A model generated the notes under the pieces. The model was not told the DNA's origin, did no database searches, and was given only the letters and a program-made list of their open reading frames with translations. DNA of 64,000 nucleotides from Streptomyces sp. GESEQ-4 (GTDB taxonomy: Bacteria > Actinomycetota > Actinomycetes > Streptomycetales > Streptomycetaceae), in assembly GCF_017948455.1 (NCBI RefSeq), contig NZ_JAFFSU010000007.1, forward strand, positions 295,586 to 359,585, given 5' to 3'. This document shows positions 1 through 7,825 of this stretch, piece by piece (position 1 is the first letter of the stretch; every line of letters begins with the position of its first letter). Position numbers and translations under genes: made by a program.

Positions 1-509
1 TGCGCACGGCTGAGCGTGCCCTCGGAGGTTGTGAGCGCGGGGATCAGCTCGACCAGCTTCTGCACCGGGGCCGGGTTGAAGAAGTGGATGCCGATGACGT
101 GGTCGGGCCGCGAGGTGGCGACCGCGAGCTTCACCAGCGGGATGGAGGAGGTGTTGGATGCGAGGATCGCGTCCGGGCGCGTCACGACCTGGTCGAGCAC
201 CTGGAAGATCTCGGTCTTCACCTGCTCGTTCTCGACGACGGCCTCGATCACCAGGTCGCGGTCGGCGAACTCGCCGAGGTCGGTGGTGAAGCCGAGCCGA
301 GCCTGCGTCGCCTCCAGCTCCTCCGCCGTGATCTTGCCGCGCTCGGCCGCCTTGGAAAGGGAGTTGAGCAGCCGGGTGCGGCCGATCTCCAGGGACTCGC
401 CGGTGGTCTCGGCGACCATCACGTCCAGTCCGGCGCGGGCGCACACCTCGGCGATGCCCGCTCCCATCTGTCCGCAGCCCACGACTCCGACGCGTTGGAT
501 GTCGGTCAC
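1..509 (-). CDS. 3-hydroxybutyryl-CoA dehydrogenase, N-terminal part (gene runs off the left edge)
   Basis: NAD-dependent 3-hydroxyacyl-CoA dehydrogenase, which reduces acetoacetyl-CoA or oxidises 3-hydroxybutyryl-CoA in the cytosol. The start is a GTG at 509 behind AAGGGGACGAT; the protein opens with MTDIQRVGVVGCGQMGAGIAE, the glycine-rich Rossmann loop of this family. Further along, ILASNTSSIPL and GIHFFNPAP are the conserved substrate and catalytic-histidine blocks (the His of GIHFFNP is the catalytic one). About 169 of the usual 280-290 residues are present; the C-terminal dimerisation domain lies outside the window. It is divergent from the glycoside hydrolase at 642. Family is clear; exact substrate (hydroxybutyryl versus longer acyl chains) is not. 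Confidence 0.88.
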   Translation of the reverse strand, partial: MTDIQRVGVVGCGQMGAGIAEVCARAGLDVMVAETTGESLEIGRTRLLNSLSKAAERGKITAEELEATQARLGFTTDLGEFADRDLVIEAVVENEQVKTEIFQVLDQVVTRPDAILASNTSSIPLVKLAVATSRPDHVIGIHFFNPAPVQKLVELIPALTTSEGTLSRA

Positions 510-641
510 ATCGTCCCCTTACTGATCGACGCCTGCGACAGGCCGCCATTTGTGTGGAGCCTGCTCCGATCGTGCACGTTACCCGTAAGTATCGATGATC
601 GATCGCCGGGGTGCGGGCATCCTGGGGCGCGGAGACGATCC

Positions 642-1904
642 GTGACCGAGCGGGTCCGCAGCGTATGGGGTGTACAGATGGGACGGTTGTCACGTCGGGC
701 GTTCGCGGTGGCGGCGCTGGCGGCCCTCACGCCGGCGTCGAGTGCGTCGGCCGTGCCGCGCCATCCGCGGGCGGCGGCGGGCGAGATGCGCGGCATGTGG
801 CTGGCGACCGTGGCCAACCGCGACTGGCCCTCCCGGGCGGGCCTGAGCCCGGCCCAGCAGCGGGCGGAACTGATCACCCACCTCGACACCGCGGTCCGCA
901 ACCGCCTCAACACCGTGATCTTCCAGGTCCGCCCGACGGCCGACGCGCTGTGGCCCTCGCCGTACGAGCCCTGGTCGCAGTACCTCACCGGCACCCAGGG
1001 CAAGGACCCGGGCTGGGACCCGCTCGGCTCGGCCGTGGCCGAGGCGCATGCCCGGGGCCTGGAACTGCACGCCTGGTTCAACCCGTTCCGCATCGCCAAT
1101 CACACCGACCCGCAGCGGCTCGCCGCCTCGCACCCCGCGCGCAAGCACCCGGACTGGGTGGTGACGTACGGCGGGAAGCTCTACTACAACCCGGGGCTGC
1201 CCGAGGTCCGCGCCTTCGTCCAGGAGGCCATGCTCGACGCGGTGCGCAAGTACCCCGTCGACGCCGTGCACTTCGACGACTACTTCTACCCGTATCCGGT
1301 GGCGGGCCAGACCTTCGACGACGCCGCCGCCTTCGATCTGTACGGCGGCGGCTTCGGGAACCGGGCCGACTGGCGGCGGGACAACATCAACCGGCTGGTG
1401 GGCGAGATGGCAGCCCGGATCAAGTCGCTCAGGCCGGGCACCCAGTTCGGGATCAGCCCCTTCGGGGTGTGGCGCAACGCCGCCACCGACCCACTCGGCT
1501 CCGACACCCGGGCGGGGGTGCAGACGTACGACGACCTGTACGCCGACACCCGCAGGTGGGTCCGCGAGAACTGGATCGACTACATCTGCCCGCAGCTGTA
1601 CTGGAACATCGGCCTCGCCGCGGCCGACTACGCCAAGATCCTGCCCTGGTGGGCCTCGGCCGTGCGCGGCAGCGGGACCCGGCTGTACGTCGGCGAGGCG
1701 CTCTACAAGGCGGGCGACCCGGCACAGCCCGCGGCCTGGCAGGACCCGGCCGAACTGTCCCGACACCTCACCCTGGCCAAGGAGCACCCGGAGGCGCGGG
1801 GGCACGTGTTCTTCGCGGCCAGGGAGGTCAGGGAGGACAAGACCGGGTCCATGGCCCGGGTGGTTGCCGACCACTACCAGCGGCCGGCGCGGACGCCCCG
1901 ATGA
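642..1904 (+). CDS. Exported GHL10-type (DUF187) glycoside hydrolase-like protein
   Basis: Predicted secreted protein of the GHL10 / DUF187 TIM-barrel family, proposed to act on polysaccharides or peptidoglycan-linked sugars outside the membrane. The N-terminus has a Tat-like signal (SRRAFAVAALAALTPASSASA), followed by EMRGMWLATVANRDWPS, the typical opening of the catalytic domain, and by barrel-strand blocks VIFQVRPTADALW, HAWFNPFR, VDAVHFDDYFYPYP, GISPFGVWRN and YICPQLYWN. HFDDYFYPYP holds the acidic pair expected in the active site. I chose GTG 642 (GGAG at 631-634) giving 420 residues; ATG 678 is an alternative that keeps the signal peptide. A 50-bp imperfect copy of positions 1632-1682 recurs at 6284-6333. 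Confidence 0.85.
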   Translation: MTERVRSVWGVQMGRLSRRAFAVAALAALTPASSASAVPRHPRAAAGEMRGMWLATVANRDWPSRAGLSPAQQRAELITHLDTAVRNRLNTVIFQVRPTADALWPSPYEPWSQYLTGTQGKDPGWDPLGSAVAEAHARGLELHAWFNPFRIANHTDPQRLAASHPARKHPDWVVTYGGKLYYNPGLPEVRAFVQEAMLDAVRKYPVDAVHFDDYFYPYPVAGQTFDDAAAFDLYGGGFGNRADWRRDNINRLVGEMAARIKSLRPGTQFGISPFGVWRNAATDPLGSDTRAGVQTYDDLYADTRRWVRENWIDYICPQLYWNIGLAAADYAKILPWWASAVRGSGTRLYVGEALYKAGDPAQPAAWQDPAELSRHLTLAKEHPEARGHVFFAAREVREDKTGSMARVVADHYQRPARTPR

Positions 1905-2048
1905 TGGAGGGGCAGGCCCTGCAGAGCAGCCGGGCTCAACGCCCGCCGGCAGGCTGAGTCGGGCTGCTTCAGGCCAGCCTTGCAACTGTCGCACTCGCGG
2001 CAGGAGTCGACGAGGCAACCGACGCCCACGCAGCGACCTGAGCGGCGT

Positions 2049-2637
2049 TCAGTCGATGCGGATGATTCCGCGGCCCAGTGCGGCGGTGACGGCGGCGGTG
2101 CGGTCGGCGACGTCGAGCTTGGTGTAGATGTGCAGCAGGCTTGTTGCTCTGCCCGCGGGCCACGGCGGACAGAACTTCGAGTTCCCGGCCGGCCAGGCCG
2201 GCACTCCGGTCGCCGCGCAGATGGGCGAGGACCTTGGCGGCCACCGAGGGGGACAGTGCCGCTCCTCCCCGGGCCGCAGTGCGCACGGCCTCGCACAGCT
2301 CGTGTCGTCCGGTGTCCTTGAGCAGGTAGCCGACCGCGCCGGCATCGATGGCGGCGGTGATGTCGGCGTCCGTGTCGTAGGTGGTCAGGACGAGGACCCG
2401 CACCTCGGGGTGGGCGGCGCGGATGGCGGCGGTCGCGGCGGTGCCGTCCATGCCGGGCATCTGCAGGTCCATCAGGACGACATCGGGTGCCAGTGACGCG
2501 GTCCGGCGCACTGCCTCGGCACCGGTGGCGGCTTCGCCGACGACCGTGAGGTCGGGCTGGGCGGCCAGCCCGTCGCGGACCACGGGGTGGTCGTCTGCGA
2601 GGAGGACCCGGATGGAGGGAGTGGCCGAAGTGCTCAT
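2049..2637 (-). pseudogene. NarL/LuxR-type response regulator, broken (HTH recognition region deleted)
   Basis: Receiver domain is readable from ATG 2637 (IRVLLADDHPVVRDGL, then DVVLMDLQMPGMDG with the phosphorylatable Asp, then VLTTYDTDADI and GYLLKDT). The C-terminal LuxR-type DNA-binding domain starts (LAGRELEVLSAVARGQSN) but the next residues expected, the scaffold and recognition helices, are missing. The frame then jumps: the terminal helix LLHIYTKLDVADRTAAVTAA is found in another reading frame, ending at 2049. A deletion of roughly 50 bases with a frameshift explains this. In the receiver, four or five residues also seem missing between VVRDGL and AAQPDL. It overlaps the upstream kinase remnant by ATGA. 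It cannot make a normal DNA-binding regulator. Confidence 0.8.
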
Positions 2638-3300
2638 GACGCCGGGGCCATCCGCTGGGTACCGGCCGCGGGTGACGGTGCGGAGGCCGAGGGCTCGACA
2701 GGGACGGAGACCGAAGGCCCGATCGGGAGCGGCACCGTGACGGCGACGGTCGTACCCTCGCCCGCGACGCTTTCCAGCGCGAACGTGCCGTCCAGGGCGG
2801 CGATGCGCTCGCGCATGGTGATCAGACCGATGCCGGCATGCCGGGCGGCGGGTGCGAAACCGGTGCCGTCGTCCTGGATGTCGATGGCCAGGGCGTCGCC
2901 GAGGTAGGACAGCGTGACCGACACGCTCGCCGCGTGGGCGTGCCGCCGGGCGTTGGTCAGCGCCTCCTGCACGACCCGTAGCAACTCGCCCTCGCTGCCG
3001 GCAGTCAGGGCGACCGGTCGGCCGGTCACGACCGTGTAAGCCTCGATGCCGGTCTCCTCCGTCAGCCGGGCAGTGAGCTCGCGGACCGCTTCCGCCAGGT
3101 GCGTGCGGTCCAGCGGCGCCGGGCGAAGCGCCTGCACGAGGCGGCGGCTCTCGACCAGGTTGTCCCGGGCCGTCCGCATGGCCTGCTCGACGCGGCGGGC
3201 CGCTGGAGAGCCGGGTGGCAGGTCGTCGCGTGCGGCGTCCAGCAGCAGGGAGATGGATGCCAAGCCCTGGGTCAGGGTGTCATGGACCTCTCGGGCCAGC
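2634..3300 (-). pseudogene. Sensor histidine kinase remnant (HisKA_3 + HATPase), N-terminus missing
   Basis: The coding sequence on the minus strand reads LAREVHDTLTQGLASI, the H-box of NarL-type kinases (His as phosphoacceptor), from about 3300, then the dimerisation helices and an HATPase_c domain with VVQEALTNARRHA (N box), DDGTGFAP (G1) and GIGLITMRERIAALDG (G2). The stop at 2634 overlaps the regulator's start by ATGA, the usual kinase-regulator pairing. Upstream of the H-box there is no sensor or membrane part; the sequence switches at about 3300 into a plus-strand lgt fragment. An ATG at 3263 lies after the H-box His, so a protein from it could not autophosphorylate. I read this as a truncated, dead copy. 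Confidence 0.75.
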
Positions 3301-3640
3301 CGACCTGGCCACCTACCACCCCACCTTCTTGTACGAGTCGCTGGGGTGTTTCGGTGTGGCCGCCCTGGTCATGTGGGCGGACCGCCGCTTCCGGGGCCGC
3401 TCGTTCGCGCTGTACGTCGCCGCCTACTGCGTCGGCCGCTTCTGGATCGAGTACCTGCGGGTCGACGAGGCCCACCACATCCTTGGCCTGCGCCTGAACG
3501 GCTGGACCACTCTGCTGGTTTTCGCGGCCGCCCTCGCCTACCTCATCGCTGCGACACGACACGCGTTCGACAGCCGTGGCGACGCCGCTTCCGACCGTCT
3601 CCCTCCGCGCCTGGACGCGACCAGCAGTCCCAGGAGCTGA
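3298..3640 (+). pseudogene. Prolipoprotein diacylglyceryl transferase, C-terminal fragment
   Basis: The plus strand encodes the last third of an Lgt homologue: YHPTFLYESLGCFG, ALYVAAYCVGRFWIEYLRVDE and HHILGLRLNGWT are conserved Lgt blocks (periplasmic loop and the last membrane helices). The full enzyme of about 280-330 residues attaches diacylglycerol to the lipobox Cys of prolipoproteins. Here everything before YHPTF is missing and replaced by kinase sequence of opposite polarity, so the junction near 3300 joins two unrelated gene remnants tail to head. No good start codon and ribosome site precede the fragment in frame; ATG 3215 lies in the kinase part. Most likely a relic of a second lgt copy. 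Confidence 0.75.
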
Positions 3641-3642
3641 CC

Positions 3643-3889
3643 ATGTCCCCTTTCACGAACTGGAGTTGTTTTCATCGCCTTTCTGCTCGCCTCCTTGGTG
3701 AACGCGTCGATCGCTGTGCTGGCGCACGCGATGAGCGCGCCGGACGACTTCAACCCGCTGGAGCCCTCGGCGTATGTCTTCCTGTTCGACGAGGGCGAGG
3801 TGACCGGTGTGGTGGCGCTGCTCGTGACGCACCTCGCGGTGACCGAGGATGGGTGCCTGGAAGATCCTTCTGCGCCTGTGTGCTCATGA
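3643..3889 (+). pseudogene. Small membrane protein gene (DUF6069-like), frameshifted
   Basis: An ATG at 3643 with CAGGAG at 3630-3635 begins MSPFTN, two bases after the lgt-fragment stop, but this frame soon turns into nonsense. One frame over, from about 3658, the sequence reads GVVFIAFLLASLVNASIAVL, then a PDDFNPLEPSAY segment, then a second hydrophobic stretch GVVALLVTHLAV, ending at 3889. The pattern (VNA helix, then a short loop with FxPLxP) resembles Streptomyces DUF6069-type proteins of four helices, here cut after the second. The 3' end abuts the stop of the TetR gene on the other strand. Identity is tentative. Confidence 0.35.
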
Positions 3890-4483
3890 AGTGCCGGTCT
3901 GCAACCCCGCGATGAGTCCGTCGAGTATCCGCAACTGGCGGGTGGGTGTGGTCAGGCGAGCCGCGAAGATCGCGTTGATCTGGAGTCCCATCAGCGTGGC
4001 CATCACAAGGTCCAAGAACGCATCGAGATCGCAGGACGGGTTGATCTCTCCCGCTTCAGCCGCAGTGCGCAGATACGAGAGCATCTGATCGCGCCAGCGC
4101 GACATTGCCTGGTCGTAGACGTCGATCAGTTCCTCATCGGCTACCGCGTAGTTCCAGAAGCCGATGACAACGCGGGCCTCATTGAGACGCACGTCGTCCA
4201 GGGGCATGATCTCGATGCAGAACTTGCGGAACGCGTTCACGCCGTTGATGCCGGCGATGGTGCGGGCGGCCCGCTGCTCGGTGGCTGCGTTGGCGCGCTC
4301 CAGCGCGGCCCGCAGAATTGCTGCTTTGGTGGGAAAGTATCGTGCGAGCGCACCGTTGGTGAATCCCGCTTCGGCGGCGAGATCCCGCATGTTCAGCGCC
4401 GCGAATCCTCGCCGCGCGACAAGGCGCCATACAGCTTCGATGATCTCTTCACGCCGCGCGTCGTGGTCCACGATCTTGGGCAT
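3884..4483 (-). CDS. TetR/AcrR-family transcriptional regulator
   Basis: A 199-residue repressor. The N-terminal HTH is typical: REEIIEAVWRLVARRGFAAL, then MRDLAAEAGFTNGALARYFP and TKAAILRAALE. The C-terminal ligand domain (about 60-195) resembles TetR_C regulators of the BetI/PfmR kind (FCIEIMPLDDVRLNEARVVIGFW). It is divergent from the aromatic amino acid decarboxylase at 4740 with a 256-bp shared control region, so it probably controls that gene and itself. A short palindrome TACC-AACG-GGTA lies at 4494-4505, 11 bp before its own ATG, well placed for autorepression. The gene lies at the edge of a scar zone of broken genes and may have arrived with the decarboxylase. Confidence 0.85.
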   Translation of the reverse strand: MPKIVDHDARREEIIEAVWRLVARRGFAALNMRDLAAEAGFTNGALARYFPTKAAILRAALERANAATEQRAARTIAGINGVNAFRKFCIEIMPLDDVRLNEARVVIGFWNYAVADEELIDVYDQAMSRWRDQMLSYLRTAAEAGEINPSCDLDAFLDLVMATLMGLQINAIFAARLTTPTRQLRILDGLIAGLQTGTS

Positions 4484-4493
4484 GGTGAAACCT

Positions 4494-4505
4494 TACCAAC
4501 GGGTA
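4494..4505. promoter_or_regulatory. Possible TetR autoregulatory operator
   Basis: TACC-AACG-GGTA, a small inverted repeat 11 bp upstream of the TetR start codon, in the position where AcrR-type repressors often bind. Only the symmetry and place support it. Confidence 0.35.
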
Positions 4506-4618
4506 GGCGTCCGCATGCTGGTGGCTGTGGTCAGCACCATTGCGGCCGAACTGAGAACGTTCAAGGGCTCAGCGACGCACTTGGCGCCCCCTTCCCGGCA
4601 ACCCGGTGAGGGGCTACA

Positions 4619-4647
4619 TTGGAGCTATTAATCTACAACTGTAGACG
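4619..4647 (+). promoter_or_regulatory. Promoter of the decarboxylase with a BlaI/CopY-like operator
   Basis: TTGGAG (4619-4624), a 17-bp spacer and TAGACG (4642-4647) form a plausible sigma-HrdB promoter. Within it, TCTACA-AC-TGTAGA (4632-4645) is a perfect palindrome containing TACA-N2-TGTA, the core of BlaI/MecI/CopY-family operators. No such regulator is encoded in the window, so the controller, if any, is elsewhere. The leader would be about 85-90 nt. Confidence 0.5.
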
Positions 4648-4739
4648 GAAGGCTCTGGTGCGGCACCCGCACCTGATCCCCGGCGCCCAGGTAGGCGTCC
4701 AGCCCTCGTCATGACCATCACGACCTCATAGGACAAAGC

Positions 4740-6185
4740 GTGCCTGATCTCGAGCCTGATGAATTCCGCCGCCAGGGCCACCAACTGGTCGACTGGGTCG
4801 CCCAATACCGCACTTCGCTCCCCTCCCTGCACGTGCAGCCGAATGTCTCACCGGGCTCCGTGAAGGCTCAGCTTCCTCGTGAACTGCCTGAGCAGCCGTC
4901 CGAGGCGCTGGGCGATGATCTCGTCGCCCTGCTCAACGACGTGGTGGTTCCCTCGTCGCTCCACTGGCAGCACCCAGGGTTCTTCGGCTACTTCCCAGCG
5001 AACGCGTCACTGCTGTCGCTCCTCGGTGACATCGCATCGGGCGGGATCGGAGCGCAGGGAATGCTCTGGTCAACATCGCCGGCCGGGACGGAGATCGAGC
5101 AGGTCCTGCTCGACGGCCTGGCGGACGCGCTGGGACTTGGTCGCGAGTTCACTTTCGCCGGGGGCGGAGGCGGTTCGCTGCAGGATTCGGCCTCGTCGGC
5201 GTCTCTGGTGGCGCTGCTGGCTGCGCTGCAGCGCAGCAACCCGGACTGGCGCGAACACGGCGTGGACGGCACCGAGACGGTGTACGTCACTGCCGAGACC
5301 CACTCGTCACTGGCCAAGGCCGTGCGTGTGGCCGGGCTCGGCGCACGAGCATTGCGGATCGTCCCTTTTACCCAGGGCACGCTGTCCATGTCGGCGGATG
5401 CCCTGGCAGACATGCTGGCCAAGGACGCAGCCGCCGGAAAGAGGCCGGTCATGGTCTGTCCGACCGTGGGAACAACCGGCACGGGCGCCATCGACCCCGT
5501 CAGAGACGTCGCCCTGGCAGCACGTGAATACGAGGCGTGGGTGCACGTCGACGCCGCGTGGGCGGGAGTCGCGGCGTTGTGTCCCGAGTTCCGCTGGCTC
5601 CTGGACGGAGCGGAGCTTGCCGACTCGTTCTGCACCGACGCACACAAGTGGTTCTACACCGCCTTCGATGCCTCTTTCATGTGGGTGAGGGATGCCCGAG
5701 TGCTGCCGACAGCGCTGTCCATCACGCCGGAGTACCTGCGCAACGCTGCGACGGAATCGGGCGAAGTCATCGATTACCGCGACTGGCAGGTCCCGCTGGG
5801 CCGTCGTATGCGTGCGTTGAAGATCTGGTCGGTGGTGCACGGCGCCGGGCTGGAAGGCCTGCGCGAAAGCATCCGCGGCCACGTCGCCATGGCCGACTCC
5901 CTGGCCGGCAGGATCGAGAGCGAGCCGGGCTTCGCCCTGGCCACCCCGCCGTCACTCGCACTCGTATGCCTGTACCTCGTCGACCGGGACGGTTGCCCCG
6001 ACGACGCTGCCACCAAGGCGGCAATGGAGGCGGTCAACGCCGAAGGGCATTCCTTCCTCACGCACACATCGGTCAACGGTCACTTCGCGATTCGCGTCGC
6101 AATCGGCGCGACGACGACGCTGCCCGACCACATCGACACCCTGTGGGACTCGCTTCGCAAGGCCGCTCGCCAGAGTGGTGCGTGA
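4740..6185 (+). CDS. Aromatic-L-amino-acid decarboxylase family protein (group II PLP decarboxylase)
   Basis: A 481-residue PLP enzyme that removes the carboxyl group from an aromatic amino acid (Trp, Tyr, Phe or Dopa) to give the amine. Seen in order: HWQHPGFFGYFPANAS (substrate loop), GMLWSTSPAGTEIE, VYVTAETHSSLAKA, PTVGTTGTGAIDPV, WVHVDAAWAG (Asp pairs with the PLP ring) and DAHKWFYTAFDASF, where Lys303 forms the Schiff base. DWQVPLGRRMRALKIW is the flexible-loop and Arg region. Start is GTG 4740 with AGGA just upstream. The gene stands alone opposite a TetR regulator, which suggests an inducible amine-forming function. Substrate cannot be told from sequence by eye. Length is normal, and no defect was seen. 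Confidence 0.88.
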   Translation: MPDLEPDEFRRQGHQLVDWVAQYRTSLPSLHVQPNVSPGSVKAQLPRELPEQPSEALGDDLVALLNDVVVPSSLHWQHPGFFGYFPANASLLSLLGDIASGGIGAQGMLWSTSPAGTEIEQVLLDGLADALGLGREFTFAGGGGGSLQDSASSASLVALLAALQRSNPDWREHGVDGTETVYVTAETHSSLAKAVRVAGLGARALRIVPFTQGTLSMSADALADMLAKDAAAGKRPVMVCPTVGTTGTGAIDPVRDVALAAREYEAWVHVDAAWAGVAALCPEFRWLLDGAELADSFCTDAHKWFYTAFDASFMWVRDARVLPTALSITPEYLRNAATESGEVIDYRDWQVPLGRRMRALKIWSVVHGAGLEGLRESIRGHVAMADSLAGRIESEPGFALATPPSLALVCLYLVDRDGCPDDAATKAAMEAVNAEGHSFLTHTSVNGHFAIRVAIGATTTLPDHIDTLWDSLRKAARQSGA

Positions 6186-6283
6186 CGTAAGAGCTACGCC
6201 CGTCTGCCGACGGCGAGACTCGTCTCACCTTGCCGCAAGAAGCTGGGCGAACCGGAACTCGGCGACAAGGTGTTCAAGAGCGG

Positions 6284-6333
6284 GCCAAGATCCTGCCCTG
6301 GTGGGCCTCGGCGTGCGCGGCAGCGGGACCCGG
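6284..6333 (+). repeat. Stray 50-bp copy of an internal segment of the GHL10 gene
   Basis: Matches 1632-1682 over its whole length in the same orientation with a single missing base (GGCCTCGG-CGTGCG against GGCCTCGGCCGTGCG). The parent segment encodes AKILPWWASAVRGSGTR. The two copies are direct repeats 4.65 kb apart and bracket the scar zone and decarboxylase pair. Confidence 0.85.
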
Positions 6334-6363
6334 AGCGGGACTGGTGAGGTCCGGCGCGCAACA

Positions 6364-6442
6364 GCGCCCCTTCAGAGGCGCGGGGCTGTGTCGATATGCG
6401 GCTACCGCCGCGTGGGCGCGACCAGCCCCCACCGACCCGCAG
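6364..6442 (+). repeat. Dispersed intergenic repeat, copy 1 (long form)
   Basis: Hairpin GCGCCCC-TTCAGA-GGCGC, then GGGGCTGTGTCGATATGCGG, then CCGCCGCGTGGGCGCGACCA and GCCCCCACC. Long form, similar to copies at 7309 and 18609. Confidence 0.85.
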
Positions 6443-6470
6443 CAAACGAGCCGCCCATCCAGCGGAGCGC

Positions 6471-6665
6471 TCAGTGTCGGGTTTCCTTGTGGCGGATCTC
6501 GGTGTCGGGTCCCGGTGAGCACACGCCCTCGTGCCCGTCCTCGAACCTGACGCGGTACGGGGGATTGCCCTCGCGTCCCATCACTTCGACGATCTCGCCG
6601 ACCTTGTCGTGCTGTCCGACCACCCTGCCGTGCTGGACAAGCTGGTCGCCCACGGTTGCACGCAT
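6471..6665 (-). CDS. DUF1918 domain protein
   Basis: A 64-residue protein of the DUF1918 family, small SH3-like barrels of unknown function common in actinobacteria. The sequence MRATVGDQLVQHGRVVGQHD then KVGEIVEVMGREGNPPYRVR and FEDGHEGVCSPGPDTEI fits the whole family domain from end to end. The ATG at 6665 is preceded by GGAGGCCCTACAAG, a strong ribosome site. It is downstream of, and on the same strand as, the EamA gene with about 95 bp between. Family members are often stress-related or linked to regulation, but no role is shown here. Confidence 0.85.
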   Translation of the reverse strand: MRATVGDQLVQHGRVVGQHDKVGEIVEVMGREGNPPYRVRFEDGHEGVCSPGPDTEIRHKETRH

Positions 6666-6760
6666 CTTGTAGGGCCTCCTCACGTCGTGCGGGAGCAGCG
6701 GTCCTTCGGCCTTGATTTTACGGCGCGGGGCGCCGGTTGGGACGGTGCCGTACGGCCTCC

Positions 6761-7825
6761 TCAGCCGCGCGCCCTCTGGGTGACGGCGATGCAGACGAGC
6801 ACCGCCGCCGCCGTGAGCGGGGCGGCCACTGTCAGGTGCTCGCCCAGCAGCAGCACCGACCACACCAGTGTGAGCAGCGGCTGGGCCAACTGCAACTGGC
6901 TGGCCTTCGGGATGCCGATCGCCGCCATGCCGCGGTACCAGACGACCAGGCCGAGGAACTGCGAGCCGGCCGCGACCCACAGCAGTCCCGTCACGCTGTG
7001 CGCGGTCAACCGCACCGGCTCGTACGACAGGGCGAGCACCGCGGCGGGCACACCGATCGGCAGACACAGCGCCAGCGCCCAGCCGACGACCTGCCAGCCC
7101 GGCATGACGCGGGCCAGCCGACCGCCCTCGGTGTAGCCGGCCGCGCACACCAGCAGCGCCCCGAAGAGATACAGGTCGGCGGTGGTCAGCGCCCCGCCGC
7201 TCTGCTGCACGGTGAAGGCGACCACCGCGGCGGCGCCCACGAGCGCGGCCGTCCAGAAGGTGCGCGAGGGGCTGAGCGGGTCTGGCGAAGTCGGCTGCGA
7301 TTCGGCAGCGCCCCGAAGGGGCGCGGGGCTGTGACATATGCGGCTCCGCCGCGTGGGCGCGACCAGCCACGACGGCCCCGCAGATTCTCGACGGCCGATG
7401 GTGGCACGTCCCGCGGAGCGCTTCGTGCCGACCCGCAGGGCGGAGCAGAGTGCGGTGGTCAGCGGGAGCAGGCCGACCACCACGGCGGCGTGCGCGGTGG
7501 TCGAGGTCCGCAGGGCGAGGGTCGTCAGCAGCGGGAAGCCGACGACGACTCCGGCGGCGACCACGGCCAGCCCCGGCCAGTGCGCGCGTCCGGGCAGCGG
7601 TACACGCAGCGCCAGCAGACAGCCGCCCGCGATCAGCGCCGCGAGCACGCTGCGCACGGCGACCAGGGACCACGGCCCGAACCCCTCCAGTCCCCATGCG
7701 GTCGCGGGGAAGGTGAGGGAGAAGGCGATGACTCCCAAGGCGGCCTGAAGAGTGCCGATCGAGGTACCGGGCCGACCGCTGACCGCTATCCCTGTCGGGG
7801 CGATAGCGCTACTCTGTGCTCTCAT
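6761..7825 (-). CDS. EamA/DMT-family exporter carrying an in-frame repeat insertion
   Basis: A ten-helix drug/metabolite exporter with two EamA halves. The first half (GTLQAALGVIAFSLTFPATA to VVVGLLPLTTALCSALRVG) and second half (TFWTAALVGAAAVVAFTVQQ to LTAAAVLVCIAVTQRARG) match the family, but between them lies about 47 residues rich in Arg, Ser and Pro that do not belong. This extra piece is encoded by a copy of the dispersed intergenic repeat (7309-7384) plus flank, and happens to keep the reading frame open. The insertion falls in the cytoplasmic loop between helices 4 and 5. Expected length is about 300 residues; here 354. The start ATG 7825 overlaps the divergent regulator's ATG and has no ribosome site, so translation is probably leaderless. 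Whether the exporter still works is open. Confidence 0.8.
   Translation of the reverse strand: MRAQSSAIAPTGIAVSGRPGTSIGTLQAALGVIAFSLTFPATAWGLEGFGPWSLVAVRSVLAALIAGGCLLALRVPLPGRAHWPGLAVVAAGVVVGFPLLTTLALRTSTTAHAAVVVGLLPLTTALCSALRVGTKRSAGRATIGRRESAGPSWLVAPTRRSRICHSPAPLRGAAESQPTSPDPLSPSRTFWTAALVGAAAVVAFTVQQSGGALTTADLYLFGALLVCAAGYTEGGRLARVMPGWQVVGWALALCLPIGVPAAVLALSYEPVRLTAHSVTGLLWVAAGSQFLGLVVWYRGMAAIGIPKASQLQLAQPLLTLVWSVLLLGEHLTVAAPLTAAAVLVCIAVTQRARG
7309..7384 (+). repeat. Dispersed intergenic repeat, copy 2, inside the EamA gene
   Basis: GCGCCCC-GAA-GGGGCGC hairpin, then GGGGCTGTGACATATGCGGC, CCGCCGCGTGGGCGCGACCA and CCCCGCAG. Same long form as copies 1 and 3 but placed inside a coding sequence, opposite in sense to the gene. 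No obvious target-site duplication could be defined by eye. Confidence 0.85.
7784..7808. promoter_or_regulatory. Candidate operator between the EamA exporter and MocR-type regulator
   Basis: CGCTATC (7784-7790), 11 bp, GATAGCG (7802-7808): a perfect 7+7 inverted repeat in the narrow divergent region, suited to a dimeric GntR/MocR protein. It lies in the likely -35 area of the regulator gene. Confidence 0.55.

Larger units (their letters stand above)
6186..6470. other. Gene-free stretch with a stray hydrolase fragment and a dispersed repeat
   Basis: Between the decarboxylase and the DUF1918 gene no gene could be supported. The stretch holds a 50-bp piece matching the GHL10 gene (6284-6333) and repeat copy 1 (6364-6442). 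The remaining bases (6186-6283) do not resemble anything I recognise. Confidence 0.6.

Noticed and set aside
3298..3640. Functional lgt gene
   Set aside because: Lacks the N-terminal two thirds, including the catalytic-centre helices, and has no start signal.
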